Assembly (NCBI GenBank): GCA_001767695.1
Contig: MELR01000010.1
Coordinates: 1 to 39,960, forward strand
Source: Actinobacteria bacterium RBG_16_68_21
Lineage (GTDB): Bacteria > Actinomycetota > Acidimicrobiia > Spongiisociales > UBA11373
Direction of reading: 5' to 3'
DNA length: 39,960 nucleotides
The notes under the pieces are model-generated. The model made no database searches and was not told where the DNA came from. It was given only the letters and a program-made list of their open reading frames with translations. Made by a program: the position numbers and the translations under genes. Below, piece after piece: positions 1-7,784 of this stretch (position 1 is the stretch's first letter; each line of letters starts with the position of its first letter).

Positions 1-905
1 GTGGAGATCGAGTTGGCCGACAGGCAGTCCATGATCTCGCCTCGAGCCACCACTCCGCCGATGGCCAGGCCGTTGCCCAGGCCCTTGGCGAAGGTGAGCA
101 TGTCGGGGACGACACCGTGGGCCTGGTAACCCCAGAAGTTCTCCCCTGTGCGCCCCCACCCCGTCTGCACCTCGTCGGAGATCATCAGGATGCCGCTGCG
201 GTCGAGGACCTTCTTCATCTCGCCGAAGAACCCATCGGGAGGGGTGACAAACCCGCCCACACCCTGAATCGGCTCGAAGATCATGCACGCCACGTCGCCG
301 GCAGTGGCGATCGTGAGCAGATCCTCGAGGTCGGCGACGCACGCCGCGGTGAATTCCTTGTCCGGCAGGTGCCCGAACGGGCTGCGGTACTTGTACCCGC
401 CGTGGACGTAGGTCACCTGCACCGGCGACAGGCTGGATGCCGACCAAGAGCGGTTGCCGGTGATGGCGATGGCCGTGAATGACCGGCCGTGATACGAGTT
501 GCGGATCGCCAGCACTTGGTTCGACTGGCGATAGGCGGTCGCCAGCAGCAGGGCGGTGTCGTTGGCCTCGGTGCCGCTGTTGGTGAAGAACACCTTGGCG
601 TCGGGGATCCCCGACAGACCGGCAATCTTCTCCGCCAGCGCGATCTGACCTTCGATCAGGTACAGCGTCGAGGTGTGGAGCATCTTGGCGGCCTGCTCCT
701 GGATCGCCTTGACCACCTCGGGGGTCTTGTACCCGGTCATGGTGGTGAGGATCCCCCCGAAGAAGTCCAGGTACTCATTGCCCTCGGCGTCGACCACCCG
801 GCGCCCGTCACCGTCCACCAGGGAGATCGGGTGCTGGTAGTAGAGGGCTATCCAGGCGGGGAGGACCGCCTTGTGGCGTTTCAGCAGATCGTCGTGCTTG
901 CCCAT
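1..905 (-). CDS. Class III PLP-dependent aminotransferase, 3' end off window
   Basis: The reverse strand reads open from ATG at 905 to the window edge (about 301 residues), so the C-terminus is missing; the ORF track omits it for that reason. Class III (omega-amino acid or AGXT2-like) aminotransferase features are clear: FTNSGTEAND for cofactor phosphate binding, SYHGRS, the SDEVQTGWGRTG segment holding the PLP-ring aspartate, and TFAKGLGNG with the Schiff-base lysine near residue 273. The family moves an amino group from a terminal amine such as beta-alanine to pyruvate or glyoxylate in the cytosol. The next gene on this strand is a beta-ureidopropionase-like nitrilase, whose product would be a beta-amino acid, so a role at the end of reductive pyrimidine breakdown is likely but inferred. 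AAGGAG precedes the ATG by about 11 nt, fixing the start. Confidence 0.9.
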   Translation of the reverse strand, partial: MGKHDDLLKRHKAVLPAWIALYYQHPISLVDGDGRRVVDAEGNEYLDFFGGILTTMTGYKTPEVVKAIQEQAAKMLHTSTLYLIEGQIALAEKIAGLSGIPDAKVFFTNSGTEANDTALLLATAYRQSNQVLAIRNSYHGRSFTAIAITGNRSWSASSLSPVQVTYVHGGYKYRSPFGHLPDKEFTAACVADLEDLLTIATAGDVACMIFEPIQGVGGFVTPPDGFFGEMKKVLDRSGILMISDEVQTGWGRTGENFWGYQAHGVVPDMLTFAKGLGNGLAIGGVVARGEIMDCLSANSIS

Positions 906-940
906 CGAGACTCGTGCTCCTTGGTCGCGGGAGGGTGAGA

Positions 941-946
941 AGGCTA
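941..946 (-). promoter_or_regulatory. Candidate -10 box of the aminotransferase
   Basis: Reverse strand reads TAGCCT, the TANNNT pattern seen before many genes here. Unlike most of them it leaves a leader of about 30 nt containing an AAGGAG ribosome site before the ATG at 905. Confidence 0.45.
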
Positions 947-986
947 GCCATGACCGGAGTCCGGGTCCGGGCTCGCTGCGCTCGCC

Positions 987-1028
987 GCAATGCGCGATTC
1001 AGCGATGCGCGATGCGCGATGTGACGAG
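987..1028. repeat. Heptamer array R1
   Basis: Six consecutive 7-nt units in phase, including two exact CGCGATG copies preceded by AGCGATG. It lies in the divergent gap between the aminotransferase and the lipoprotein gene. The 18-bp core at 1002-1019 recurs inverted and perfect at 1589-1606. Confidence 0.75.
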
Positions 1029-1135
1029 GGGGCCTACGAAGAAGCCGGCCATCGGGGCCCGGGCGTCGGATCCGGAGTCCGGGTCCTGGCGCCGGTGTCC
1101 GGAACCGGGGGCGCTGGACGTGCGTCACAGGGTCC

Positions 1136-1549
1136 ATGAAACGAATCCTCGCCCTCACCCTGGTCGCCGCGCTCGCCATCACCGCCTGCGGCGACGGCGA
1201 CGCCACCCCGACGACCACCTTGCCCGCCCGGGCCGTGGTCGCCGAGTTCTCCACGGCCGACGGCACCTTCAAGGTCCTGCTCACCGGTGATGCCGCCGAC
1301 ACAGCCCGCGACGCCTTCACCAACGGCACCCAGCCGGGGATCCCCAACGGGCGCATCCTGCCCGGCGACGGCGGGGTCAACGCCCCTCACGAATGGCACC
1401 TCGAAGACGTCGAGTTCGCCGAAGTGACGATCGAGGTCTGCGACGGCACCGCCGCCTACGTCGACGGCGTCGGTTACGACGCCTGGGTGGCGTCACAGGG
1501 CGAGCGCTATTGCCCCTGGTCGGCCGAGTTGATCGGCCTGGAGGGCTGA
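1136..1549 (+). CDS. Small secreted lipoprotein with BP74-like domain
   Basis: 137 residues. The N-terminus MKRILALTLVAALAITAC is a lipoprotein signal peptide with the lipobox cysteine at residue 18, so the mature protein should be anchored outside the membrane. A threonine-rich linker follows, then one domain from about residue 33 to the end. Its pattern (FKVLLTGDAADTARDAF, EWHLEDVEF, TIEVCDGTAAYV, YCPWSAELI) resembles the N-terminal domain of BP74-related proteins, small secreted bacterial proteins of unclear function; I recognise this from pattern, not a search. Two cysteines (EVCD and YCPW) could form a disulfide. The gene stands alone, flanked by inverted copies of one heptamer repeat, and ends against the convergent nitrilase gene with a shared hairpin. 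Confidence 0.75.
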   Translation: MKRILALTLVAALAITACGDGDATPTTTLPARAVVAEFSTADGTFKVLLTGDAADTARDAFTNGTQPGIPNGRILPGDGGVNAPHEWHLEDVEFAEVTIEVCDGTAAYVDGVGYDAWVASQGERYCPWSAELIGLEG

Positions 1550-1570
1550 GCCCGGATAGCCGTCGCCAGA

Positions 1571-1612
1571 GTCGCTTCGCATCGCGCTTCGCGCATCGCG
1601 CATCGCGGCCGG
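1571..1612. repeat. Heptamer array R2
   Basis: Six in-phase 7-nt units, mainly CGCATCG with a CGCTTCG variant, in the convergent gap between the lipoprotein and the nitrilase. Bases 1589-1606 are the exact reverse complement of 1002-1019 in array R1. Confidence 0.75.
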
Positions 1613-1626
1613 GCCAAAGGCCCGGC
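1608..1626. terminator. Bidirectional terminator-like hairpin
   Basis: GCCGGGCC-AAA-GGCCCGGC: 8-bp perfect GC stem with a 3-nt loop between two convergent genes, directly abutting array R2. No U-tract on either side. Confidence 0.6.
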
Positions 1627-1631
1627 TTCCC

Positions 1632-2474
1632 CTACGCCTCCACCAGCGGCCCGTAGGCGTCGGGGCGGCGATCGCGGTAGAACGCCCACTGCTGGCGAAC
1701 CTCTTCGATCATGTCGAGGTCGAGGTCGCGCACGATCACCTCGTCGTCCTTGTCCGAGGCGGCGTCGCCCACCTTCTGTCCGCGGGGGTTGACGAAGTAC
1801 GTCGAGCCGTAGAAGTCGTCGTCGCCCAGCGGCTCGACTCCCACCCGGTTGATCGCCCCGATGAAATACTCGTTGGCCACCGCCGCCGCCGGTTGCTCGA
1901 GGTTCCACAGGTACATGGACAGGCCGCGGCTGGTAGCCGACGGGTTGAAGACGATCTTGGCGCCGGCCAGACCCAGCGCCCGCCATCCCTCAGGGAAGTG
2001 GCGGTCGTAACAGATGTAGACCCCGATCCGTCCCACCGCGGTATCGAAGATCGGATAGCCGGTGTTGCCGGGACGAAAGTAGAACTTCTCCCAGAAACCC
2101 TTGACGTGAGGGATGTGGGTTTTGCGGTACTTCCCCAGGTAGGTGCCGTCGGCGTCGATCACGGCGGCGGTGTTGTAGTAAAAGCCCTCCTGCTCGATCT
2201 CGAACATGGGGACCACCAGCACCATCCCCGTGTCCTTGGCGAGTTGCTGCATCCGCTTGGTCGTTGGTCCATCGGGAATCGGTTCGGCATACCCGAAGTG
2301 CTCGTTCTCCTGTACCTGGCAGAAGTAGGGGCCGTAGAACAGCTCCTGGAAGCACAGCACTTGGGCCCCGTCCTTGGCGGCCTTGCGGGCCAGCTCGATC
2401 GACTTGGTGATCATCGACTCCTGGTCGCCGGTCCACGCGGCCTGGACGAGAGCCGCTCGCACGATGTTGGCCAT
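1632..2474 (-). CDS. Nitrilase-superfamily hydrolase, beta-ureidopropionase-like
   Basis: 280 residues, full length for the carbon-nitrogen hydrolase family. The catalytic triad is visible: Glu44 in CFQELF, Lys118 in YRKTHIP and Cys155 in YICYDRHFPE. The wide ICYDRHFPEGWR motif and the LVVPMFE region match the branch containing beta-ureidopropionase and N-carbamoylputrescine amidase, which cleave N-carbamoyl amines to amine, CO2 and ammonia. The aminotransferase further along on the same strand fits a pyrimidine route (N-carbamoyl-beta-alanine to beta-alanine to malonate semialdehyde), but substrate is inferred; N-carbamoylputrescine is the main alternative. ATG at 2474 is preceded by GGAG about 9 nt upstream. 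Divergent from the serine hydrolase. Confidence 0.88.
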   Translation of the reverse strand: MANIVRAALVQAAWTGDQESMITKSIELARKAAKDGAQVLCFQELFYGPYFCQVQENEHFGYAEPIPDGPTTKRMQQLAKDTGMVLVVPMFEIEQEGFYYNTAAVIDADGTYLGKYRKTHIPHVKGFWEKFYFRPGNTGYPIFDTAVGRIGVYICYDRHFPEGWRALGLAGAKIVFNPSATSRGLSMYLWNLEQPAAAVANEYFIGAINRVGVEPLGDDDFYGSTYFVNPRGQKVGDAASDKDDEVIVRDLDLDMIEEVRQQWAFYRDRRPDAYGPLVEA

Positions 2475-2562
2475 TGGGGAGATCTCCTTCGCTACGCGGG
2501 AGGGTGAACACTACGCGAAACCGCACGAGACGGCACCGAGCCATCGATGATCCCCTTACGGC

Positions 2563-2568
2563 GATAAT
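2563..2568 (+). promoter_or_regulatory. -10 box, probable leaderless start
   Basis: GATAAT lies 6 nt before the GTG at 2575, so the transcript should begin at or next to the start codon. Confidence 0.5.
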
Positions 2569-2574
2569 CCGTAC

Positions 2575-3555
2575 GTGGATGTCGCTCTGTTCGATCGCGC
2601 CCTGCGCAAGATCCCGGCGATCGGGCTCGCCACCCTCGCCGGAGATCGGGTCGAAATGGCGGGGTTGGGGACCATCGCCGGCACCCCCGACCCGGGGCAG
2701 CTGCGCTGGGAGATCGGATCGATCACCAAGGTGTTCACCGGAGTGCTGCTCGCGGAGATGTCGCTACGGGGCGAGGTAGGTCTGGACGATCCGATCGGTC
2801 GCTTCGTCCCTGTGGAGGTGGCGGCCCGACTCCCCACACCCGACCTGCAGCCGACGCTGTGTGATCTCGCCACCCACACCGCCGGTCTTCCCCGCCTTCC
2901 CCTCAAGTGGTTGCGAACGATGAGGGGCAGCGCCGACCCCTACGCGGCACTGACCGAGGGAGACGTATGGGACGCCCTCGGGCCCAAGACGGCAAGACCG
3001 CGTCGGCGACGGTCCCGCTACTCCAACTACGGGGTGGGTCTGCTCGGCCACCTGCTCGCCCGGGCGGCCGGCACCACCTACGAGGCACTGGCGACGGACC
3101 GCATCCTGGAGCCCCTGGGGATGACGGCGACATCTGTGGACGGCGCCGACCCGGTCCCGGGATTCAGAAAGAGCCGTCCCACCCCACCGTGGACGATGGG
3201 CGCCCTCGCCGGAGCGGGGGCTCTCCGCTCCACCCTCACCGACCTGATCGGGTTCGCCGGGGCGTGCCTCGACCCTCCCACGGGCACCCTCGGCGAAGCC
3301 CTCGATCTGGCCCGGGCGCCGGCGTACCGGGGAAGACTGGGAATCAGCGGGATGGGCCTCTGCTGGCAGCTTCGGCCCACGCCCCGGGGCCGCCCGCAGG
3401 GAACCGTGTGGCACAACGGAGGCACCTACGGCGGGGCGAGCTTCCTGGCGGTCAACCCGAGTCTGCGGGTGGCGGTGGTCGCGTTCGGGAACGCCGGACC
3501 TGGCCTCACCTCGCCCCTCGACGGTCCCTCGTGGAAGGTGTTTGACGGCCTCTAG
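2575..3555 (+). CDS. Beta-lactamase-family (class C / PBP-like) serine hydrolase
   Basis: 326 residues from a GTG start. The three class C beta-lactamase / DD-peptidase motifs are present: SITK (Ser-x-x-Lys nucleophile motif, near residue 50), YSNYG (Tyr-x-Asn) and HNGGTYG in place of the KTG-type third motif. There is no signal peptide, so it is probably cytosolic, which argues for an esterase or peptidase acting on small substrates rather than an antibiotic-resistance enzyme. It is a single gene: the nitrilase lies divergently upstream, and the next gene's -10 box starts inside its TAG stop. The specific substrate cannot be told from sequence. Confidence 0.85.
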   Translation: MDVALFDRALRKIPAIGLATLAGDRVEMAGLGTIAGTPDPGQLRWEIGSITKVFTGVLLAEMSLRGEVGLDDPIGRFVPVEVAARLPTPDLQPTLCDLATHTAGLPRLPLKWLRTMRGSADPYAALTEGDVWDALGPKTARPRRRRSRYSNYGVGLLGHLLARAAGTTYEALATDRILEPLGMTATSVDGADPVPGFRKSRPTPPWTMGALAGAGALRSTLTDLIGFAGACLDPPTGTLGEALDLARAPAYRGRLGISGMGLCWQLRPTPRGRPQGTVWHNGGTYGGASFLAVNPSLRVAVVAFGNAGPGLTSPLDGPSWKVFDGL

Positions 3556-3558
3556 CCT
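3553..3558 (+). promoter_or_regulatory. -10 box overlapping a stop codon
   Basis: TAGCCT begins with the stop codon of the serine hydrolase and sits 6 nt before an ATG at 3565, the leaderless spacing used across the window. That ATG is out of frame with the downstream membrane protein (see the 3603-3980 entry). Confidence 0.5.
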
Positions 3559-3602
3559 GCCGCCATGTCCTACTCCTCACGATCGCGGCGGTTCTCGCCG
3601 TA

Positions 3603-3980
3603 GTGGTGGCGATCGCCCACTCCTATCTCGGTGAGCGGTTCATCATCGGGCGCCTGCTGCGCCGGGAGAACCTCCCCCTGTTGTTCGGCACCGACCTGTG
3701 GACCAGGCGCATCCTCCGCTTCGCCTGGCATCTCACCACGATCGCTTGGTTCGGGTTCGCCGGCGTACTGATGGTGCTCGCCGACCACTTCGGAGACGCT
3801 GCGCCCCTGACAGCGGTGCTCGCGGCCGGTGACCCCCAGGCAACGGCACGCGGAGTCGCTCAGGCCGTCGCCGCCACCTTCGCCCTGAACGCCATGGTGA
3901 CCGCCATCGGCTCCCGAGGCCGTCACGTGGCGTGGGTCGTGTTCGCCGCCATCGCCGCGCTCACCTGGTTGGCCGTCTGA
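3603..3980 (+). CDS. Small integral membrane protein, start probably damaged
   Basis: As annotated, 125 residues from GTG 3603, with three hydrophobic segments (HLTTIAWFGFAGVLMVLA, AVAATFALNAMVTAIG, VAWVVFAAIAALTWLAV). I do not recognise the family. The same frame upstream of 3603 encodes VLLLTIAAVLAVVVAIAH, a good first transmembrane helix, but has no start codon; the leaderless-style ATG at 3565 is one base out of register with it. A single-base deletion between about 3568 and 3573, real or sequencing error, would explain this, giving an original product of about 138 residues. If the deletion is real, the product lacks its first helix or is not made. Confidence 0.55.
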   Translation: MVAIAHSYLGERFIIGRLLRRENLPLLFGTDLWTRRILRFAWHLTTIAWFGFAGVLMVLADHFGDAAPLTAVLAAGDPQATARGVAQAVAATFALNAMVTAIGSRGRHVAWVVFAAIAALTWLAV

Positions 3981-3986
3981 ACCCGA

Positions 3987-4219
3987 TCAGCCCCGGCGGC
4001 TCGCCGGGTGGTCCATACCCATGTAGACGCCGCCCTACTGCAACTCGTCGAGCATCTGGGCGATCCGCGCTCCCTGGTCTCGGCGCGCTTCGCCCGGGTG
4101 ATCCATCCCAAATAGTCGTTGCGCTGGTATTGGGGGTGAGCGTCGTAGGCGTCCTTCAAGCCGCGTGCCACCAATTCGCCGAGTACATCCTCGGGCATCG
4201 GGTTGAGCGGACGGGCCAT
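3987..4219 (-). pseudogene. Decayed remnant of a YdeI/OmdA-type protein
   Basis: From ATG 4219 the reverse strand gives MARPLNPMPEDVLGELV, then YQRNDYLGWITRAKRAETRE, a clear match to the C-terminal bacteriocin-protection YdeI/OmpD-associated (OmdA-type) domain. After ETRER the homology moves to another frame, where IAQMLDELQ is followed at once by an in-frame TAG and then GGVYMGM, which also belongs to the family. So there is one indel plus one nonsense change in about 75 codons, and the usual N-terminal domain is absent. This is a relic and probably makes nothing functional. Confidence 0.75.
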
Positions 4220-4275
4220 CGCACCGGGGTTACGATCCACGACGGGGACTCCGGAGGGTGCTTCGCCGAGGCGGC

Positions 4276-4851
4276 TCAGCGCTCCTCGCGCAGCAGGGTC
4301 CCACCGACCACCACGAGCGCGCCGACCAGGGTCAGTCCCATCCCCGACCCACGGGGGCCCACCAGTCGGCGGGTATCGATGACGGCGACCACCGCAGCCG
4401 CCACCGCGCCGAGCATCAGCACCGCCCGCAGCAACCGTGACGGCGAGAAACGACCGCCCAGGGAGAGGGTGGCCATCAATCCGCCGAGCAACACCGGCAG
4501 CACTCGACCTCCGCCGAACCCGAACGCCGTCAAGGGCCGCTCAGGAATCGTCAGTGTCAGCGCGCCGATCAGGATCAGCAGCGACCCTCCGATGATCATC
4601 GCCGCACCCACCGGAGACGGGAAGGTCAGCGGCCGTCGGGCGGCCTGGGCAGCCGGCCGGGGTCTGATGGGTTCGCCCTCGGGCCCGAACCCGAGATCCG
4701 GGACCGGCGTAGACCTGACGGCGCGTCGCGACCGGCGCGGTCTGGACCGGCGCGGGGCAGGCTGCTCCCGGCGCAACGAGCGGCCACAGCCGGGGCAGAA
4801 GAACGCACCCAGCGGCGCTTCGTAGCCGCATGCGGGACACGCCAGAGGCAT
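4276..4851 (-). CDS. Zinc-ribbon membrane protein of unknown function
   Basis: 191 residues. The N-terminus holds a zinc ribbon with two knuckles, CPACG and CPGCG (residues 5-8 and 19-22), followed by a basic, proline-rich linker (residues 27-75) and four hydrophobic segments from about 80 onward (for instance AAMIIGGSLLILIGALTL and LTLVGALVVVGGTLL). The arrangement is common among uncharacterised bacterial zinc-ribbon membrane proteins; function unknown. It starts at ATG 4851 with a leaderless-type promoter and is divergent from the ABC transporter operon. Confidence 0.7.
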   Translation of the reverse strand: MPLACPACGYEAPLGAFFCPGCGRSLRREQPAPRRSRPRRSRRAVRSTPVPDLGFGPEGEPIRPRPAAQAARRPLTFPSPVGAAMIIGGSLLILIGALTLTIPERPLTAFGFGGGRVLPVLLGGLMATLSLGGRFSPSRLLRAVLMLGAVAAAVVAVIDTRRLVGPRGSGMGLTLVGALVVVGGTLLREER

Positions 4852-4857
4852 GGACGG

Positions 4858-4863
4858 AAGATA
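4858..4863 (-). promoter_or_regulatory. -10 box, leaderless
   Basis: Reverse strand TATCTT, 6 nt before the ATG at 4851 of the zinc-ribbon protein. Confidence 0.6.
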
Positions 4864-4935
4864 CAGTCACCCATCGTTCGTCGCCCGGCTTGCCAGCGCC
4901 CATGTCGTCGCCCCGCGCCGGGTGGTGCGCTCCGA

Positions 4936-4941
4936 TAACCT
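4936..4941 (+). promoter_or_regulatory. -10 box, leaderless, ABC importer operon
   Basis: TAACCT, 7 nt before ATG 4949. It decides the start of the ATPase gene against the longer ORF-track call from 4850. Confidence 0.6.
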
Positions 4942-4948
4942 CCCGCCG

Positions 4949-5728
4949 ATGACCGACTCACCCGCCGTTGCCATCTCGGGGATATCGAAGGTGTTCGAGA
5001 GCTCCTCGGGACGGGTCGACGCCCTGCGCGACATCGAGCTGCACGTCACCCAGGGGGAGTTCGTCTCGTTGATCGGTCCTTCCGGATGTGGCAAGAGCAC
5101 GCTGCTCCGTCTCATCGGTGACCTGCTCGAACCGAGCGCCGGCAGGATCGAGGTCAACGGCACGACGGCCCACCAGGCGCGCCTCAATCGCGACTACGGC
5201 ATGGTGTTCCAGCAGGCGACCCTGTTCGAGTGGCGATCGGTGATCGAGAACGTCGAATTGCCTCTCGAGGTGATGGGACGAGACAAGGCCGAGCGAACCG
5301 AAACCGCGATGGCGATGTTGGACCTGGTGCAGCTCACCGAATTCGCCGAGCTCTACCCCTACCAGCTCTCCGGGGGCATGCAGCAGCGGGTGGCGATCGC
5401 CCGGGCACTGTCGTTCGAACCCTCGATCCTGCTGATGGACGAGCCGTTCGGCGCTCTCGACGAGATGACCCGCGAGCGCATGCAAGCCGAGGTCCTCCGC
5501 ATCTGGGCCAAGACCGGCAAGACCGTCGTATTCGTCACCCACTCGATCCCCGAAGCGGTGTTCCTCTCGACTCGCGTCGTGGTCATGTCTCCCCGCCCCG
5601 GCCGTATCGCCGGCATCGTCGACATCGACCTCGATCAGCCCCGCACCGACGACACCAGGGAGGCCACCCGTTTCTACGAGAAGATGACCGAGGTCCGCGA
5701 GGCGTTGCGCGGGGTCCAGGCGGGATGA
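4949..5728 (+). CDS. ABC importer ATPase, NitT/TauT type
   Basis: 259 residues. Walker A GPSGCGKST at 43-51, Q-loop in FQQATLFEW, signature LSGGMQQR, Walker B ILLMDEPFGALD and the H-loop in VFVTHS are all intact, so it should be an active ATPase. The Q-loop and D-loop style match the nitrate/sulfonate/thiamine-precursor importer ATPases (SsuB/TauB/ThiZ group). The start at ATG 4949 follows a leaderless promoter, trimming 33 residues from the ORF-track version. Its stop overlaps the permease start (ATGA), so the two are translationally coupled, and the lipoprotein gene follows: a complete importer. Confidence 0.92.
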   Translation: MTDSPAVAISGISKVFESSSGRVDALRDIELHVTQGEFVSLIGPSGCGKSTLLRLIGDLLEPSAGRIEVNGTTAHQARLNRDYGMVFQQATLFEWRSVIENVELPLEVMGRDKAERTETAMAMLDLVQLTEFAELYPYQLSGGMQQRVAIARALSFEPSILLMDEPFGALDEMTRERMQAEVLRIWAKTGKTVVFVTHSIPEAVFLSTRVVVMSPRPGRIAGIVDIDLDQPRTDDTREATRFYEKMTEVREALRGVQAG

Positions 5729-6576
5729 TCGCGGCCACGCAGGGAAACGCGCCGATACCCCCCGACGAGTTGTCTCCGGGTCATCGCAGAGGATGGGTGA
5801 GGACCCGGGTTCGTCGCTACCTGCCCGCGGCGTTGCTGTTCCTCAGTGGGCTCGTCCTCTGGGAGTTGATCGTTCGCGTGTTCCACATCAAGCGGTTTCT
5901 CCTCCCCCGTCCCACCGAGATCATCGGTGTCTTCGGTCGGGAGTTTGGGACCGTCACCGCGGCGGGGTGGTTCACGATGCGAGAGGCAATGGGGGGCTTC
6001 GTCCTCGGGGCGGTCGCCGGCGTCGCCATTGCCCTGCTCACTTCACGGTGGACGCTCGTCCGCGACGGCCTGATGCCTTTTGCCATCGCGGTGAACGCTA
6101 CGCCGATCATCGCCCTCGCTCCGATCATGAACAACTGGTTCGGAATCACCAACCCGATGGCAAAGATGAGCATCGTCGCGGTCATCGTGTTCTTCCCGGT
6201 GATGATCAACATGGTCCGCGGCCTCAGCGAGGTGAGTCCCGGCAATCTCGACCTGATGGGCTCCTATGGCGCCTCACCCCGGCAGATCCTGCGACGGGTG
6301 CGCATCCCCAACTCCCTCCCGTACGTATTCGGGGCGTTCAAGGTGGGCACGACGCTCAGCGTCATTGCCGCCATCGTGTCGGAGTACTTCGGAGGGTCTC
6401 GGGATGCCCTCGGGGTGTACATCAGCCAGCAGGCAGCCCTGTTTCATTTCGCCGAGGCGTGGGCGGCGATCCTGGTCGCATCGTTCTCCGGCATCGTCTT
6501 CTACCTGGCGATCGTCGCCATCGAGAGCCTGGTGATCCCGTGGCACGCGTCGATCCGGGCTGTCGCCGACACCTGA
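5725..6576 (+). CDS. ABC importer permease, NitT/TauT type
   Basis: 283 residues from ATG 5725, which overlaps the ATPase stop by 4 nt; the ORF-track version starting at 5230 includes unrelated upstream sequence. About six hydrophobic segments, starting with LPAALLFLSGLVLWELIV, and the binding-protein-dependent permease loop (SYGASPRQILRRVRIPNSLPYVFGAFKVG) that contacts the ATPase. This is the membrane channel of the importer; it probably works as a homodimer, or as a heterodimer with the related permease at 9043-10026. Confidence 0.9.
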   Translation: MIAATQGNAPIPPDELSPGHRRGWVRTRVRRYLPAALLFLSGLVLWELIVRVFHIKRFLLPRPTEIIGVFGREFGTVTAAGWFTMREAMGGFVLGAVAGVAIALLTSRWTLVRDGLMPFAIAVNATPIIALAPIMNNWFGITNPMAKMSIVAVIVFFPVMINMVRGLSEVSPGNLDLMGSYGASPRQILRRVRIPNSLPYVFGAFKVGTTLSVIAAIVSEYFGGSRDALGVYISQQAALFHFAEAWAAILVASFSGIVFYLAIVAIESLVIPWHASIRAVADT

Positions 6577-6654
6577 TCCCGGCACGCGCCGTCCCTTTCG
6601 CGTACCCTGCCTTTTCGATCGAACCGGTTCTCGGTTCCCAGGGGAGGTATCGAA

Positions 6655-7767
6655 GTGAAAACGAGGAAGAGGCGCGTCGCCGCGCTCCTAACGCTCACAG
6701 TGGCGTTCGCGCTGGTGGCGGCAGCATGTGGCGACGACAGCGCAGACACGACTTCCGCTGCAGAGCTGACGCCGATCAAGCTCCAGCTGCAGTGGGTGAC
6801 ACAGGCACAGTTCGCCGGGTACTTCGCGGCGGTGGACCAGGGGTTCTACGCAGATGAGGGTCTCGACGTGACCATCCTGCAGGGCGCGGTGGACATCGTG
6901 CCACAGCAGGTGGTGGCATCCGGCCAGGCCGAGTTCGGTCTCGCCTGGGTGCCCAAGGCGCTGGTTTCCAACGAGGAAGGCGCCGGCCTCGTCGACATCG
7001 GCCAGGTATTCCAGCGGTCGGGCACCCTCGAAGTGTCCTGGGCCGATTCGGGAATCACCTCGCCGAGCGATTGGGAAGGCAAGAAGGTTGGGACGTGGGG
7101 CTTCGGCAACGAGTTCGAGCTGACCGCAGCGATCGAGCTGTTCGACGTCACCGTCGGTGAGATCATCCAGCAGCCATTCGACATGTCGTTGTTGCTCAAC
7201 CGGGAGATCGACGCCGCCGAGGCGATGACCTACAACGAGTACGCCCAGGTGCTCGAGGCGACCAACCCGGTTACCGGGCAGCTGTACACGGCGGACGACC
7301 TCAGCGTCATCGACTTCAACGATATCGGCACTGCGATGTTGCAGGATGCCGTGTGGGTCAACGCCGAGTGGCTCGCCCAGCCGGGCAACGAGGACATCGC
7401 CACGAAGTTCCTGCGGGCGTCTTTCAAGGGCTGGATCTTCTGCCGTGACAACTTCGATGAGTGCGTCCAGATCGTGCTCGACAACGGCCCGACGCTGGGT
7501 GCCAGCCACCAGGCCTGGCAGCTCAACGAGATCAACAAGCTGATCTGGCCGTCTCCCAGCGGCATCGGGGTGATGGACCCCCTGCTGTGGGCGCAGACGG
7601 TGACCGTGGCCACCGGCCAGGGCGTGATCCAGGCAGCACCGCCCGAAGGCTCCTACCGCAGCGACCTGGCCCAGGAGGCGGTGGCGAGCCTGCAGGCCGA
7701 AGGTCTCGACACCACCGGATCCGGATTCGCTCCCCGAGAGGTGACTCTCAACCCGGGCGGCGAGTAG
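6655..7767 (+). CDS. NMT1/THI5-like substrate-binding lipoprotein
   Basis: 370 residues from GTG 6655, with GGGGAGG 7 nt upstream. The signal peptide ends at the lipobox LVAAAC (Cys24), so the mature protein is membrane-anchored outside. The body is an NMT1/THI5-like periplasmic-type binding fold: IKLQLQWVTQAQFAGYFAA and GFYADEGLDVTI are typical of ThiY/RibY and related pyrimidine- or vitamin-precursor binders. Together with the upstream ATPase and permease it completes the importer. The neighbouring nitrilase and aminotransferase favour a pyrimidine or hydantoin-like ligand, but this is inference. A possible separate -10 (TACCCT, 6603-6608) may boost it, as is common for binding proteins. 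Ends at strong hairpins. Confidence 0.88.
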   Translation: MKTRKRRVAALLTLTVAFALVAAACGDDSADTTSAAELTPIKLQLQWVTQAQFAGYFAAVDQGFYADEGLDVTILQGAVDIVPQQVVASGQAEFGLAWVPKALVSNEEGAGLVDIGQVFQRSGTLEVSWADSGITSPSDWEGKKVGTWGFGNEFELTAAIELFDVTVGEIIQQPFDMSLLLNREIDAAEAMTYNEYAQVLEATNPVTGQLYTADDLSVIDFNDIGTAMLQDAVWVNAEWLAQPGNEDIATKFLRASFKGWIFCRDNFDECVQIVLDNGPTLGASHQAWQLNEINKLIWPSPSGIGVMDPLLWAQTVTVATGQGVIQAAPPEGSYRSDLAQEAVASLQAEGLDTTGSGFAPREVTLNPGGE

Positions 7768-7784
7768 CCGAGACGAATCGGGAC

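Noticed and set aside
3932-4825. 297-codon plus-strand ORF over the zinc-ribbon gene
   Set aside because: Shadow ORF, Ser/Arg/Pro-rich and domainless; the minus-strand gene has two zinc knuckles, membrane helices and a promoter.
5793-6857. 354-codon ORF overlapping permease and binding protein
   Set aside because: Out-of-frame shadow with Arg/Pro/His-rich composition; the annotated genes in other frames have clear domains.
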